From contig NZ_CBDCEO010000013.1 of the NCBI RefSeq assembly GCF_965215815.1, forward strand, positions 1,860,001 through 1,924,000: 64,000 nucleotides of DNA, given 5' to 3'. The stretch is from Poriferisodalis sp965215815. Its GTDB lineage: Bacteria > Actinomycetota > Acidimicrobiia > Acidimicrobiales > Poriferisodalaceae. This document shows positions 34,364-42,650 of this stretch, one piece after another. Position 1 is the first letter of the stretch; the number at the start of each line of letters is the position of its first letter. The translations under genes were made by a program, and so were the position numbers. The notes beneath the pieces are model-generated. The model ran no database searches. It saw only the letters and a list, made by a program, of their open reading frames with translations, and was not told the DNA's origin.

Positions 34364-34792
34364 GTGCCCACATTCGAAGTCGAGATCGATAACCACCAAG
34401 TCCTCATGGTGGTGAAGGTCGCAGTACCAGAGTCTGACGAAGAAGCCATGCCGTTCACGGCGCTAGTGGACACCGGTGCCCAGAAGACACTGATCTCGCA
34501 GAACGTGATCGACGGACTTGGTGCCGTGAGCAGCGGCATCAGCCACATCATGCCTGCCAGTGGCGAACCGATACAGGTCGACCTGTTCGTTCTTAACATC
34601 GCCGTACCAGTGAGCACTCCGGCCAAGAGCCATGATGGCAGTGACCTCATCTACGAGCACCTCAGCGGCCGGCAGATCACCGCAGCGCGCCTTCCCTATG
34701 TCCCGCACAACTATGACGTCCTGTTGGGCATGGACATGCTCTCGCTCTTTCACATCACGATGTTCGGCGGTCGATTCGTGATGAGTAACTAG
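34364..34792 (+). CDS. Retropepsin-like aspartic protease domain protein
   Basis: 142 residues from the GTG at 34364. The catalytic triplet 'VDTGAQKTLIS' (Asp36) and the later 'YDVLLGMDML' are the two hallmarks of single-domain retroviral-type aspartic proteases, which dimerise. It is the last gene before the right 23-bp repeat. Its partner is the DUF5678-like protein upstream. Substrate unknown. Confidence 0.8.
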   Translation: MPTFEVEIDNHQVLMVVKVAVPESDEEAMPFTALVDTGAQKTLISQNVIDGLGAVSSGISHIMPASGEPIQVDLFVLNIAVPVSTPAKSHDGSDLIYEHLSGRQITAARLPYVPHNYDVLLGMDMLSLFHITMFGGRFVMSN

Positions 34793-34797
34793 CGAGT

Positions 34798-34820
34798 CTC
34801 AACGACCTCGCCATCTGAGC
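34798..34820. repeat. 23-bp direct repeat, right copy
   Basis: Exact copy of 32466-32488. It lies six bases after the retropepsin stop and just before the convergent LysR gene, outside any coding frame, as expected for the distal attachment copy of an inserted segment. Confidence 0.85.
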
Positions 34821-34857
34821 GAGCCCGCCATTAGCCCAGGGTGCCTCGGTGGAGCGC

Positions 34858-35754
34858 TCAGGCCGGAGGTTGTGGGTCGTAGAGCTCGGCCACGACTTCG
34901 AGAGCGTGGGACACCAAGGGCAGGGGTTCGCCTGCCCCCCTGAGCAGTAACAGAGGCACCGAGGCAACTGAGTCCTCTAGCGGCACGTATTGCAAGCCAG
35001 GCGGCCGGAACGTCTGCACCCCCGCCGGCACGATGGCCACTCCCTCGCCCGCAGCGACAAATCCGAGAACGGTCGTGTACTCCGTCGCCTCGATCACGGG
35101 GTCATAGTTGACGCCTTCAGCGGCAAGCATCCCCGCCAGCACGGCGTGGAGGCTGGGCGAAACGCTGCGGTCGAAACCGATGATCGGCTCGCCAGCGAGG
35201 TCGCGCAGACATGCCGAACTCGATTCAGTCAGACGATGGGACGCGCCGGCAGCCAACAGCAGCCGCTCATGCATCACGAGCGTCGCCTCCACGTGAGTGG
35301 AATCGGCGGCTGCCCGGCTGATACCCAAGTCGATGCGTCCGGCGCGCAGGGCTTGGGCCTGCTCATCGGAGCTCAAGGTGTGCAGTTCGAAATCGACGCG
35401 GGGGCGTCGCCGCCGGTACTCAGCAAGCACACGTGGCATGACCTCATAGGCGGCTGAGTCGACGAATCCCACTCGAAGCGTGCCGGTCTGGCCGCCTCGG
35501 CGCTGTTCCATGAGGCGTTCCACGCCGTCGGCAGCAGCCAGCAGGCGCACGGCCTCGGGATAGAGGAACTTCCCCGCATCGGTGAGGGTCACCCGCCGGG
35601 TGCTGCGGTCGAAGAGCGCTGTGTCGAGCTCATGCTCGAGCAGCCGGATCTGCTGGCTCAGCGGCGGCTGGGACATCAGCAGCCGGTCGGCGGCACGACC
35701 GAAGTGCAGTTCTTCCGCCACGGTCGTGAAGTAGCGGAGGCGCCGCAAGTTCAT
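34858..35754 (-). CDS. LysR-family transcriptional regulator
   Basis: 298 residues. The N-terminal winged helix ('RRLRYFTTVAEELHFGRAAD', with 'PPLSQQIRLLE') is at 1-60, followed by a periplasmic-binding-like effector domain. It is divergent from the N-methylglutamate dehydrogenase operon with about 83 bp between starts, the classic arrangement for a LysR activator of the neighbouring operon. A methylated-amine-derived inducer is plausible. An imperfect CGCA-N6-TGCG dyad at 35757-35770 may be its site. Confidence 0.9.
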   Translation of the reverse strand: MNLRRLRYFTTVAEELHFGRAADRLLMSQPPLSQQIRLLEHELDTALFDRSTRRVTLTDAGKFLYPEAVRLLAAADGVERLMEQRRGGQTGTLRVGFVDSAAYEVMPRVLAEYRRRRPRVDFELHTLSSDEQAQALRAGRIDLGISRAAADSTHVEATLVMHERLLLAAGASHRLTESSSACLRDLAGEPIIGFDRSVSPSLHAVLAGMLAAEGVNYDPVIEATEYTTVLGFVAAGEGVAIVPAGVQTFRPPGLQYVPLEDSVASVPLLLLRGAGEPLPLVSHALEVVAELYDPQPPA

Positions 35755-35756
35755 TT

Positions 35757-35770
35757 CGCAATTATATGCG
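35757..35770. promoter_or_regulatory. Candidate LysR binding dyad
   Basis: CGCA and TGCG arms flank the AT-rich ATTATA in the gap between the LysR and mgdA starts. The position suits autoregulation and activation. The match is short, so confidence is low. Confidence 0.3.
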
Positions 35771-35837
35771 TTGAGTCTGAATCAATCGCCTTTTGATACT
35801 TTGCCTCACCGAGAGAGCTGTTTACGCTCGTACGGTG

Positions 35838-37148
35838 ATGACGGGAATCGCCCGCCGGATCCGGCGTCGGCCACCTAGGTACTCGGCGGCGGCGTTGGCC
35901 TGGAAGGGCCTCCGCGGCACGAGCTGGCCACGCGTCTGGCGTGACACCGAACTGAAGCGTTCCTACGACGCGGTGGTGATCGGCGGCGGTGTGCACGGCT
36001 TGGCCACCGCCTACTACCTGGCCCGCAACCACGGCATCAAGAACGTCGCCGTGCTCGAGAAGGCCTACCTCGGCAGCGGTGGCTCGGGCCGCAACACCGC
36101 CATCATTCGCTCCAACTACCTCACGCCCGCCGGCGTGGCGTTCTATGACCGGTCGGTCCAGCTCTACAGCTCGATGGCCGTTGACCTGAACATCAATGTG
36201 ATGTTCAGCCAGCGGGGCCACTTGACCCTGGCTCACTCCGACAGCTCCCTGCGCACCATGCATTGGCGGGCCGAGGTCAACAAGCTGCAGGGCGTCAACT
36301 CCAGCGTCATCGGTCCTGACGAGATCAAGAAAGAGGCTCCGAGCCTGGACACGTCCGATCACCCTCGCTACCCGATCCTGGGGGCGCTCTACCACCCGCC
36401 CGGCGGCGTGGTGCGCCACGACGCAGTGGTGTGGGGCTACGCCCGGGCCGCCGACCACATGGGCGTCGAGATGCATCAGAAAACCGAGGTCACCGACATC
36501 ATCTGCACTGGCGGTGAAGGTCCCGACGGCAAGGGCGCCGGAGGCCGCGTGACTGGCGTCCGCACCAACCGAGGCGATATCTCCACCCCGGTCGTGGTCA
36601 ACTGCACCGCTGGTTGGGCATCACTCATCTCCGCCATGGCCGGTATTCGGCTGCCCATCACCACCCATCCCCTGCAGGCCGCGGTCACCGAACCGGTGAA
36701 GATGTTCCTGCCCACCGTGGTGGTGTCGGGGTCGCTGCATGTGTATGTGAGCCAGACCGACCGGGGCGAGCTCGTGTTCGGTGCTGCGGTCGACCCGATC
36801 GCCACCTACTCGGTGCGCGGCTCGCTCGAGTTCACCGAGGGACTGGCAGGCCATGTGCTCGAGCTCATGCCCGGCATCTCGCGCATGCGCGTGCTGCGCC
36901 AGTGGTCGGGGCTGTGCGATATGACGCCTGACTACTCGCCGGTGATGGGCTTCACGCCCGTGGACGGCTTCCTGGTGGACGTCGGCTGGGGCACCTACGG
37001 ATTCAAGGCGGCCCCGGTGTCGGGTGAGCAGATGGCCGAGGCGGTGGCTACCGGCAAGACACCCAAACTGATCGAGGCCTTCGCCCTTAGCCGCTTCGAC
37101 AGCGGCGAGCTAGTGGGCGAAAAGGGCGCAGCGGCGGTGGGTCACTGA
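35838..37148 (+). CDS. mgdA: N-methylglutamate dehydrogenase subunit A (SoxB-like, FAD)
   Basis: 436 residues. 'PPRYSAAALAWKGLRG' then 'WRDTELKRSYDAVVIGGGVHG' is the sarcosine oxidase beta-subunit opening with its FAD glycine motif, and 'GSGGSGRNTAIIRSNYLTP' follows. Heterotetrameric members oxidise N-methyl groups of sarcosine or N-methylglutamate and hand the carbon to THF. Linked gmaS and mgsABC genes favour N-methylglutamate. The ATG at 35838 (or GTG at 35835) lacks a good ribosome site, and a leaderless transcript is possible. First gene of mgdABCD. Confidence 0.9.
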   Translation: MTGIARRIRRRPPRYSAAALAWKGLRGTSWPRVWRDTELKRSYDAVVIGGGVHGLATAYYLARNHGIKNVAVLEKAYLGSGGSGRNTAIIRSNYLTPAGVAFYDRSVQLYSSMAVDLNINVMFSQRGHLTLAHSDSSLRTMHWRAEVNKLQGVNSSVIGPDEIKKEAPSLDTSDHPRYPILGALYHPPGGVVRHDAVVWGYARAADHMGVEMHQKTEVTDIICTGGEGPDGKGAGGRVTGVRTNRGDISTPVVVNCTAGWASLISAMAGIRLPITTHPLQAAVTEPVKMFLPTVVVSGSLHVYVSQTDRGELVFGAAVDPIATYSVRGSLEFTEGLAGHVLELMPGISRMRVLRQWSGLCDMTPDYSPVMGFTPVDGFLVDVGWGTYGFKAAPVSGEQMAEAVATGKTPKLIEAFALSRFDSGELVGEKGAAAVGH

Positions 37149-37151
37149 TGC
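37136..37151. repeat. 16-bp direct repeat at mgdA 3' end (second copy 37207-37222)
   Basis: GGTGGGTCACTGATGC spans the mgdA stop and recurs 71 bp later just before and across the mgdB start. An ancestral stop/start overlap (CTGATG) may have been split by duplication or insertion of about 71 bp. Confidence 0.8.
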
Positions 37152-37218
37152 ATCGAGCAATTGACCCCAGTGCCGTGAATGTGACCGCCGCCGCCATTGC
37201 GATTGTGGTGGGTCACTG

Positions 37219-37491
37219 ATGCTGCTCGTGCCTTGCCCTCACTGCGGCCCGCGCAACTCGGCCGATCTCCGATACGGAGGCGAGTCACACGCTCGCCCCG
37301 ACCCCAACACGGCGTCCCCTTCGCAGTGGCGGAGCTACCTGTACCTGCGCGACAACCCGGCCGGGTGGCTGCGCGAGACCTGGTATTGCGCGTCGGGTTG
37401 CCGCCGATGGTTCACGATCGAGCGCAACACCGCAACCAATGAGTTCCGCGATCCGCCCCTGCCGGGTGACAAGCGAGGCGGTGCGGCATGA
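37219..37491 (+). CDS. mgdB: N-methylglutamate dehydrogenase subunit B (SoxD-like, zinc)
   Basis: 90 residues, the usual SoxD size. Two metal-binding half-sites, 'CPHCG' near the N-terminus and 'YCASGCRRWF', would hold Zn as in sarcosine oxidase delta subunits. 'NPAGWLRETWYC' is conserved in the family. The stop overlaps the mgdC ATG as ATGA, giving translational coupling. Confidence 0.92.
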   Translation: MLLVPCPHCGPRNSADLRYGGESHARPDPNTASPSQWRSYLYLRDNPAGWLRETWYCASGCRRWFTIERNTATNEFRDPPLPGDKRGGAA

Positions 37492-40352
37492 CGATGAGCC
37501 GGCAGGGCGTCCAGCCCACCGAGGTGATCGACCGGGCCACCAAGCTGCGCTTCAGCTGGAACGGCAAGCGGTTCAGCGGGTTCGAAGGCGACACGATCGC
37601 CTCGGCGCTGGCCGCATCGGGCGTAGGAGTCTTCTCGCGGTCGATGAAGTACCACCGTCCCCGGGGGATCCTCACGGCCGACTACTGGGATCCCAATCTG
37701 ATGGTCCAGGTAGGCGACGATCCGAACGTCAGGGCAGGCCATCGCTTGCTGGAAGCCGGCATGGACGTCCGCTCGCAGAATGCGTGGCCGTCGCTGAACC
37801 GTGACCTGAAGGCGGCGAATGGCCTCCTCGGACGCTTCCTGTCGGCCGGCTTCTATTACAAGACGTTCATGCGCCCGCAGTGGCTCTGGCCCACTTACGA
37901 GCGTGTGCTTGCCACATTCGCGCCGGGCGGCAAGATCGACATCGACACCCCTCACGGCTACCACGACAAGCGCTACACCCATCCCGATGTGGTGGTGGCC
38001 GGCGCCGGGCCAGCCGGCATCGAAGCAGCTCTGTCTGCGAGCGAGGCCGGCGCCGGGGTGCTGCTCGTCGAGCACGAGCATGCGGTGGGCGGCCATCTCC
38101 GCTATTCGAGTGACGCCGCCGACCGAGCTGCGCTGGCTGAGCTGCGAGCGGCGCTCGAAGCGTCCGACATCGAAGTGCTCACCGACTCGACGGTCACTGG
38201 TCGCTATGAGGACAACTGGCTCGGCATCTGCCAGCGCAGCCACCCGATCGCGGTAGAACGGCTCATCAAGGCCCGGGCCAAGACCCTGGTCGTGGCTCCC
38301 GGACTCATCGAGCGGCCCTACGTCTTCGAGGGCAACGACCGGCCCGGTGTCATCACGTCGGGAGCGGCCCGGCGCCTCGTCAACCTGTGGGGAGTCAAGC
38401 CGGGCGAGCGGGCGGTGGTGTTCACCGCCAACGCCGACGGCGATGCGGCTGCCGCCGACCTGGAACGTGCCGGGGTGGAGATCGCAAGCGTGATCGACGG
38501 CCGCGAGAGTCGCCGAGTCAGCGCAACTCAGGGGTCTTCCCGGGCGGTCGATGCAGTCATCGCCGACGCAGGGCTTGCCAGCAATGGGCGGATCGATGCC
38601 GACCTGCTGGTCGTGGCTGCGGGCTGGACCGCCCCGACCTCACTGCTCAACATGGCGGGCGACCGTCCCGTCTACGACGCAGCCGCAGCTCGGTTCTTTC
38701 CGTCCGACGCACCGAGCAACGTCCTGGCAACCGGGGGCCTCGCCGGCGACGGAAGTCTTGACCAACTTCGTTCCCATGGCGCCGCTACGGGCCGCCTCGC
38801 CGCTGCCCGCGCCGCGGCCGTGCGCCATCGCCTGCAGGCCCGAACGACCAGAGCGCTCCAGGTCGCAGGCGATGAGCCCGCCTGGGCGCCCGACGAACGG
38901 GTAGCGCTGGGCCGTGACGCCCATCCCGAGCTGTATCGCTCCGACACCCACGGCATGGTCGACTACTCCGAGGACGTCAGCTCCAAGGATCTCGTCGCCG
39001 CCACCAAGGAGGGCTACGACTCGGTCGAGCTGGCCAAGCGATTCACGACGGCCACGATGGGACCCTCGCAAGGCAAGCTGGAGACGGTCAACACCGTCGC
39101 AGCGATCGCCGAGGCGCGGGGCGAGACGATCGCCGAGGTCGGCACCACGGTGTGGCGACCCCCCTATGCACCCCTCACGCTCGGTGCGCTGGCCGGCCGA
39201 GTCTTCGAGCCGGTTCGTGTCTCGTCCATCCATCCGTGGCATGAAGCCAACGGCGTAACCACCATCCAGGCCGGCCAGTGGATCCGCCCGGACCACTACG
39301 GCGACCCGGCCGCCGAAGTGCGCAATGTCCGTGAGAACGTCGGGCTCATCGATGTCACACCGCTGGGCAAGCTCGACTTGCGCGGCCCCGACGTCCCGAA
39401 GCTGCTCAGCCTGCTGTATGTCAACAAGTGGATGAAGCTGGACGTGGGCCGGGTTCGCTACGGAATGATGTGCGCTGAAGACGGGGTAGTGCTCGACGAC
39501 GGTGTCACCGGCCGCCTTGGCCCCGACCATTACGTGATGTCCACCACCAGCTCGGGCGCGGGCGGCGTGTGGGAATGGGTGGAGAATTGGCTCCAGACCG
39601 AACGGCCCGACTGGCAGGTCCATGTGACCCCGGTGACCACCGCCTACGCCAGCATCAACGTGGCCGGCCCCAGGTCGCGCGAGCTGATGAGCCGCGTCAC
39701 TGAGGGAGTGGACCTGTCGCCCGAGGCCTTCGGGTATATGACTGTTCGTTCGGCCACAGTCGTCGGCGTGTCGGGCTGCTTCATGTGGCGCATCGGCTTC
39801 ACCGGCGAGCTGTCGTTCGAGCTGCACGTGCCCGCTGGCCACGGCCTAGGGGTGTGGCAGGCCCTGATGGACGCGGGCCAAGACCTGGGCGTGGGGCCCT
39901 TCGGTCTGGAAGGTCAGCGCATCATGCGTCTCGAGAAGGGCCACTTCATCGTGGGCCAAGACACCGACGGGCTGACCCTGGGTCCCAGCACCGGCTTGGG
40001 CGCCCTCATCAAGCTCGACAAAGACGACTTCGCCGGCAAGCCCGAGCTGGCCTGGGCGGCCGACCGGCAGCTGCCACAGGTCGTGGCCATCCAGCCGGAC
40101 GACCCCCGCATCGTTCCAGACGAGGCAAGCCAGATTGTGCGCGGCGAGACCAACGAGATCCTGGGCCGGATCACCTCGTCGCGGTTCTCACCCACGCTCG
40201 ATCGGTCGATCTGCCTGGGGCAGGTCGAACCCGATCTGGCCGCCGGCGGCACCAAGCTGACGGTGCTGCTCACCTCCGGGGAACGCATCAGCGCCACCGT
40301 GATCGACCATCACGCACATTTCGACCCGGCCGGGGAGCGTCTCCGTGGCTGA
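37488..40352 (+). CDS. mgdC: N-methylglutamate dehydrogenase subunit C (SoxA-like)
   Basis: 954 residues, as for sarcosine oxidase alpha subunits. An N-terminal ferredoxin-like segment ('FSWNGKRFSGFEGDTIASAL') is followed by an NAD-binding Rossmann domain ('VVVAGAGPAGIEAALSA', about 167) and a C-terminal aminomethyltransferase (GcvT-like) domain from about 560 ('TPLGKLDLRGPDV', 'RIGFTGELSFELHVP'). The C-terminal part couples the released methylene group to tetrahydrofolate. Overlaps mgdB by 4 nt and mgdD by 8 nt. Confidence 0.94.
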   Translation: MTMSRQGVQPTEVIDRATKLRFSWNGKRFSGFEGDTIASALAASGVGVFSRSMKYHRPRGILTADYWDPNLMVQVGDDPNVRAGHRLLEAGMDVRSQNAWPSLNRDLKAANGLLGRFLSAGFYYKTFMRPQWLWPTYERVLATFAPGGKIDIDTPHGYHDKRYTHPDVVVAGAGPAGIEAALSASEAGAGVLLVEHEHAVGGHLRYSSDAADRAALAELRAALEASDIEVLTDSTVTGRYEDNWLGICQRSHPIAVERLIKARAKTLVVAPGLIERPYVFEGNDRPGVITSGAARRLVNLWGVKPGERAVVFTANADGDAAAADLERAGVEIASVIDGRESRRVSATQGSSRAVDAVIADAGLASNGRIDADLLVVAAGWTAPTSLLNMAGDRPVYDAAAARFFPSDAPSNVLATGGLAGDGSLDQLRSHGAATGRLAAARAAAVRHRLQARTTRALQVAGDEPAWAPDERVALGRDAHPELYRSDTHGMVDYSEDVSSKDLVAATKEGYDSVELAKRFTTATMGPSQGKLETVNTVAAIAEARGETIAEVGTTVWRPPYAPLTLGALAGRVFEPVRVSSIHPWHEANGVTTIQAGQWIRPDHYGDPAAEVRNVRENVGLIDVTPLGKLDLRGPDVPKLLSLLYVNKWMKLDVGRVRYGMMCAEDGVVLDDGVTGRLGPDHYVMSTTSSGAGGVWEWVENWLQTERPDWQVHVTPVTTAYASINVAGPRSRELMSRVTEGVDLSPEAFGYMTVRSATVVGVSGCFMWRIGFTGELSFELHVPAGHGLGVWQALMDAGQDLGVGPFGLEGQRIMRLEKGHFIVGQDTDGLTLGPSTGLGALIKLDKDDFAGKPELAWAADRQLPQVVAIQPDDPRIVPDEASQIVRGETNEILGRITSSRFSPTLDRSICLGQVEPDLAAGGTKLTVLLTSGERISATVIDHHAHFDPAGERLRG

Positions 40353-40956
40353 CGCCCGATCACTTGAGGTCTCGGCGGTTGAGAAGCCGGAGTACGAGAG
40401 CCCGGTGGTGCGGAGCTATCCGGCAGCGGAAGCAGGCGATCTGACGCTGTCCGACGCCAGTGCCACAACCAAGTGGCTGGTGCGCGCCAGCGCGCAGGGT
40501 CCGACAGCCGACCTTCTCGGCGCAAGGTTCGGATCGTCGCAGGTCGCGGCTGGCGGCGCACTCGTGCTGGGATCCCGGCCCGGCGAGTGGATCGTGCTGG
40601 GGACACCCGAAGAGGTATCCGCGGCGGTCGCCGAGCTTGACGGGCTCGACTCCCAAGAATTCATGTCGGCACTGGATTGGACACACGGGCGGGCAATGTT
40701 CCGTGTGACCGGCCGCGAGTCCGCGCGGATGCTGGAAAAAGTCTGCAGTCTGGACTGGGCCGATCCGATGATGCCCGACGGCGCCGTTGCGTCGGCTTCA
40801 GTGGCCAAGGTCACCTGTGACATCGCCCGCAACGACGCCTACGCCGCGCCCTCCTACCTGATTTTCTGCGATCGGTCGTTCGGCCAGTACCTCTTCGACG
40901 CCCTGATTGACGCCGGTGACGAATTCGGCGTCTCCGTCGTCGCTGCCGCGACATAA
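40345..40956 (+). CDS. mgdD: N-methylglutamate dehydrogenase subunit D (SoxG-like)
   Basis: 203 residues from a GTG overlapping the mgdC stop. 'DWTHGRAMFRVTGRESARML' and 'CDIARND' resemble the gamma subunit of heterotetrameric sarcosine oxidases, a GcvT-like small fold at the subunit interface. It ends the mgdABCD unit. The next gene, gmaS, starts 207 bp later with its own leader. Confidence 0.9.
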   Translation: MADARSLEVSAVEKPEYESPVVRSYPAAEAGDLTLSDASATTKWLVRASAQGPTADLLGARFGSSQVAAGGALVLGSRPGEWIVLGTPEEVSAAVAELDGLDSQEFMSALDWTHGRAMFRVTGRESARMLEKVCSLDWADPMMPDGAVASASVAKVTCDIARNDAYAAPSYLIFCDRSFGQYLFDALIDAGDEFGVSVVAAAT

Positions 40957-41163
40957 GGCGGCCACGGGGCATTCCGATCCGCGAAGGCCGCTGTTCTCGC
41001 GCGCCTCTACTGAGAGGAAAGGGCCGCTACTCAGATTAGATATCGACGGGCGATCCGTGCTATGGTCCTGTGATGCCCGGGGCACTCGCTGGCGAGGATT
41101 CTGGGGCGTTTCTGAGGCGTTACGGTTCGTTTGAACTCAGTAACCAGCCAGACAGGGGAAGCA
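40957..41163 (+). promoter_or_regulatory. Leader region of gmaS-mgsABC
   Basis: 207 bp without a gene. A short hairpin (CCTCT-ACTG-AGAGG, near 41003) is followed by a candidate promoter with TATGGT at 41061 and a weak TTAGAT 19 bp before it. Internal promotion of gmaS separately from mgdABCD is likely; the precise elements are uncertain. No riboswitch class is recognised. Confidence 0.3.
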
Positions 41164-42564
41164 ATGGCTACCGATCTTGAGATGTTCGTCGGCGCAGACG
41201 GACGAGAAGAGCAGATTGCCGAAGTCGAGGCCCGCATCGAAGCGGATGGCATCAGGTACCTGTACTGCCAGTTCGTCTCGGTGACCGGCCGGATCATGGG
41301 CAAGGGGATTCCCGCCAAGCACTTCGGGATGATCGCCCGCAAGGGCTTTCAGCTCGTCTACGGCTCCACCGCGAACCTCTTCATCGACCGCCACGGCAAC
41401 TACATCGGCTACGGCCCCGAGGCCCGCGAGCTCGTCGGCATCGGCGAGCCCGAGTCGTTCATGCGGTTGCCGTGGGATCCCAAGACTGCCCGAGTGTGGT
41501 GCACGCTGTTTCGGGGCCGCGAGGAAGAGGTGGACGGCGGTGCCTTCCTGACCTCCGACTGCCGCGGCAACCTGAAGCGGCTCCACGCGCAGTTCGAGGC
41601 CAAGCACGATCTGCACCTGCGAGCCGGCTGCGAGCCCGAGATGATGTGGCTCAAGACCGACGCCGACGGCAAGCCGACCGTCGAGGGCATAACCAAGCCG
41701 AACTGCTACCACATCGACCAATTCGCGGAGCTGCAGCCGATCATCCACAAGGTGATCGAGTACTGCGAGGCCATGGGACTCGAAATGATCCAGGGCGATC
41801 ACGAGGACGCCCCCGGCCAGCTCGAGTTGAACTTCCAATTCGACCGGGCCGAGCTCACCGCCGACCGGCTCACCACCTATCGCCAGGTGTGCAAGCAGGT
41901 CGGCCGCGAGATGGGCGCGTTCCCCTGCTTCATGCCCAAGCCGTTCATGGGTGTGTCGGCCAATGGCTGCCACCACAACATCTCGCTGTGGGATGCCGAG
42001 GGCAACAACAAATTCATGCCCGAAGGCGACAACCCTCAGCTGCCCGGTCCCATCGGCATGAAGGCCATCGGCGGCATCCTCGAGCACGTCCGAGGTCTCA
42101 CCTGCCTCAGCGCGCCGACGGTCAACTCCTACCGGAGGCTGTGGGACACCGGCTTTTGGGCGCCCGTCTTCGCAGACTGGGGCTTCCAGAACCGCACGAC
42201 CGCCCTGCGGATCAGCGCGCCGGGTCGCTTCGAGTACCGAACGGCCGACAGCTCGGTCAACCCGCACCTGTCCTTCGCGGGGCTCTTGATGGCCATGGAC
42301 GACGGCCTCGACCGCAGCCTCGACCCGGGTCCGCCCGAGGAGCGCAACATCTATGAGGCCGTGGAGTCGGGCAAGGACGTGCAAAAGATCCCGCTCAACC
42401 TCGGCGAGGCCCTCGCGGCGTTCGACGCAGACGAGGTCATCAAGGCGGCCCTGCCTGGCGAGATGTACAGGGTGTTCATGCACTACAAGACCGACGAGTG
42501 GGAACGGTTCCTGCACACGGTTTCTGACTGGGACGTCGAAGAGTACTTGGACGTTCTGCCCTGA
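41164..42564 (+). CDS. gmaS: Gamma-glutamylmethylamide synthetase (glutamine synthetase-like)
   Basis: 466 residues. The ATG at 41164 follows GGGGAAG. A glutamine-synthetase fold is evident: 'GDHEDAPGQLELNF' and 'ANGCHHNISLW' supply metal and ATP ligands, and 'NSYRRLW' lies in the ATP-binding region. The short, GlnT-type architecture with downstream mgsABC points to GmaS, which ligates methylamine to glutamate with ATP to give gamma-glutamylmethylamide. A housekeeping glutamine synthetase is the alternative, but the context is strongly methylamine-linked. Confidence 0.9.
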   Translation: MATDLEMFVGADGREEQIAEVEARIEADGIRYLYCQFVSVTGRIMGKGIPAKHFGMIARKGFQLVYGSTANLFIDRHGNYIGYGPEARELVGIGEPESFMRLPWDPKTARVWCTLFRGREEEVDGGAFLTSDCRGNLKRLHAQFEAKHDLHLRAGCEPEMMWLKTDADGKPTVEGITKPNCYHIDQFAELQPIIHKVIEYCEAMGLEMIQGDHEDAPGQLELNFQFDRAELTADRLTTYRQVCKQVGREMGAFPCFMPKPFMGVSANGCHHNISLWDAEGNNKFMPEGDNPQLPGPIGMKAIGGILEHVRGLTCLSAPTVNSYRRLWDTGFWAPVFADWGFQNRTTALRISAPGRFEYRTADSSVNPHLSFAGLLMAMDDGLDRSLDPGPPEERNIYEAVESGKDVQKIPLNLGEALAAFDADEVIKAALPGEMYRVFMHYKTDEWERFLHTVSDWDVEEYLDVLP

Positions 42565-42650
42565 TCCTGCCGCACTGATCCCAACAATGCCGACGCCTGC
42601 GGGGCCGGCCCACGACACACACCACACACACTCACCAAGGGGGTAGCACC

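Noticed and set aside
32466..34820. Insertion sequence or integron cassette
   Set aside because: No transposase, integrase or terminal inverted repeats are visible. Only the 23-bp direct repeats support mobility.
35838..40956. Heterotetrameric sarcosine oxidase as the primary call for the SoxBDAG-like genes
   Set aside because: Sequence alone cannot separate it from N-methylglutamate dehydrogenase, but adjacency to gmaS and mgsABC makes the latter more likely.
40957..41163. Riboswitch in the gmaS leader
   Set aside because: Only one short hairpin is visible and no known aptamer pattern could be recognised.
41137..42627. Long open frame opposite gmaS, and similar long frames opposite mgsC (44359-45792), the SDR (43-945), tdm (50951-52540) and the permease locus (11152-12873)
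   Set aside because: They mirror strongly supported genes on the other strand. Their translations show no domain and have the low-complexity composition typical of antisense frames in GC-rich DNA.
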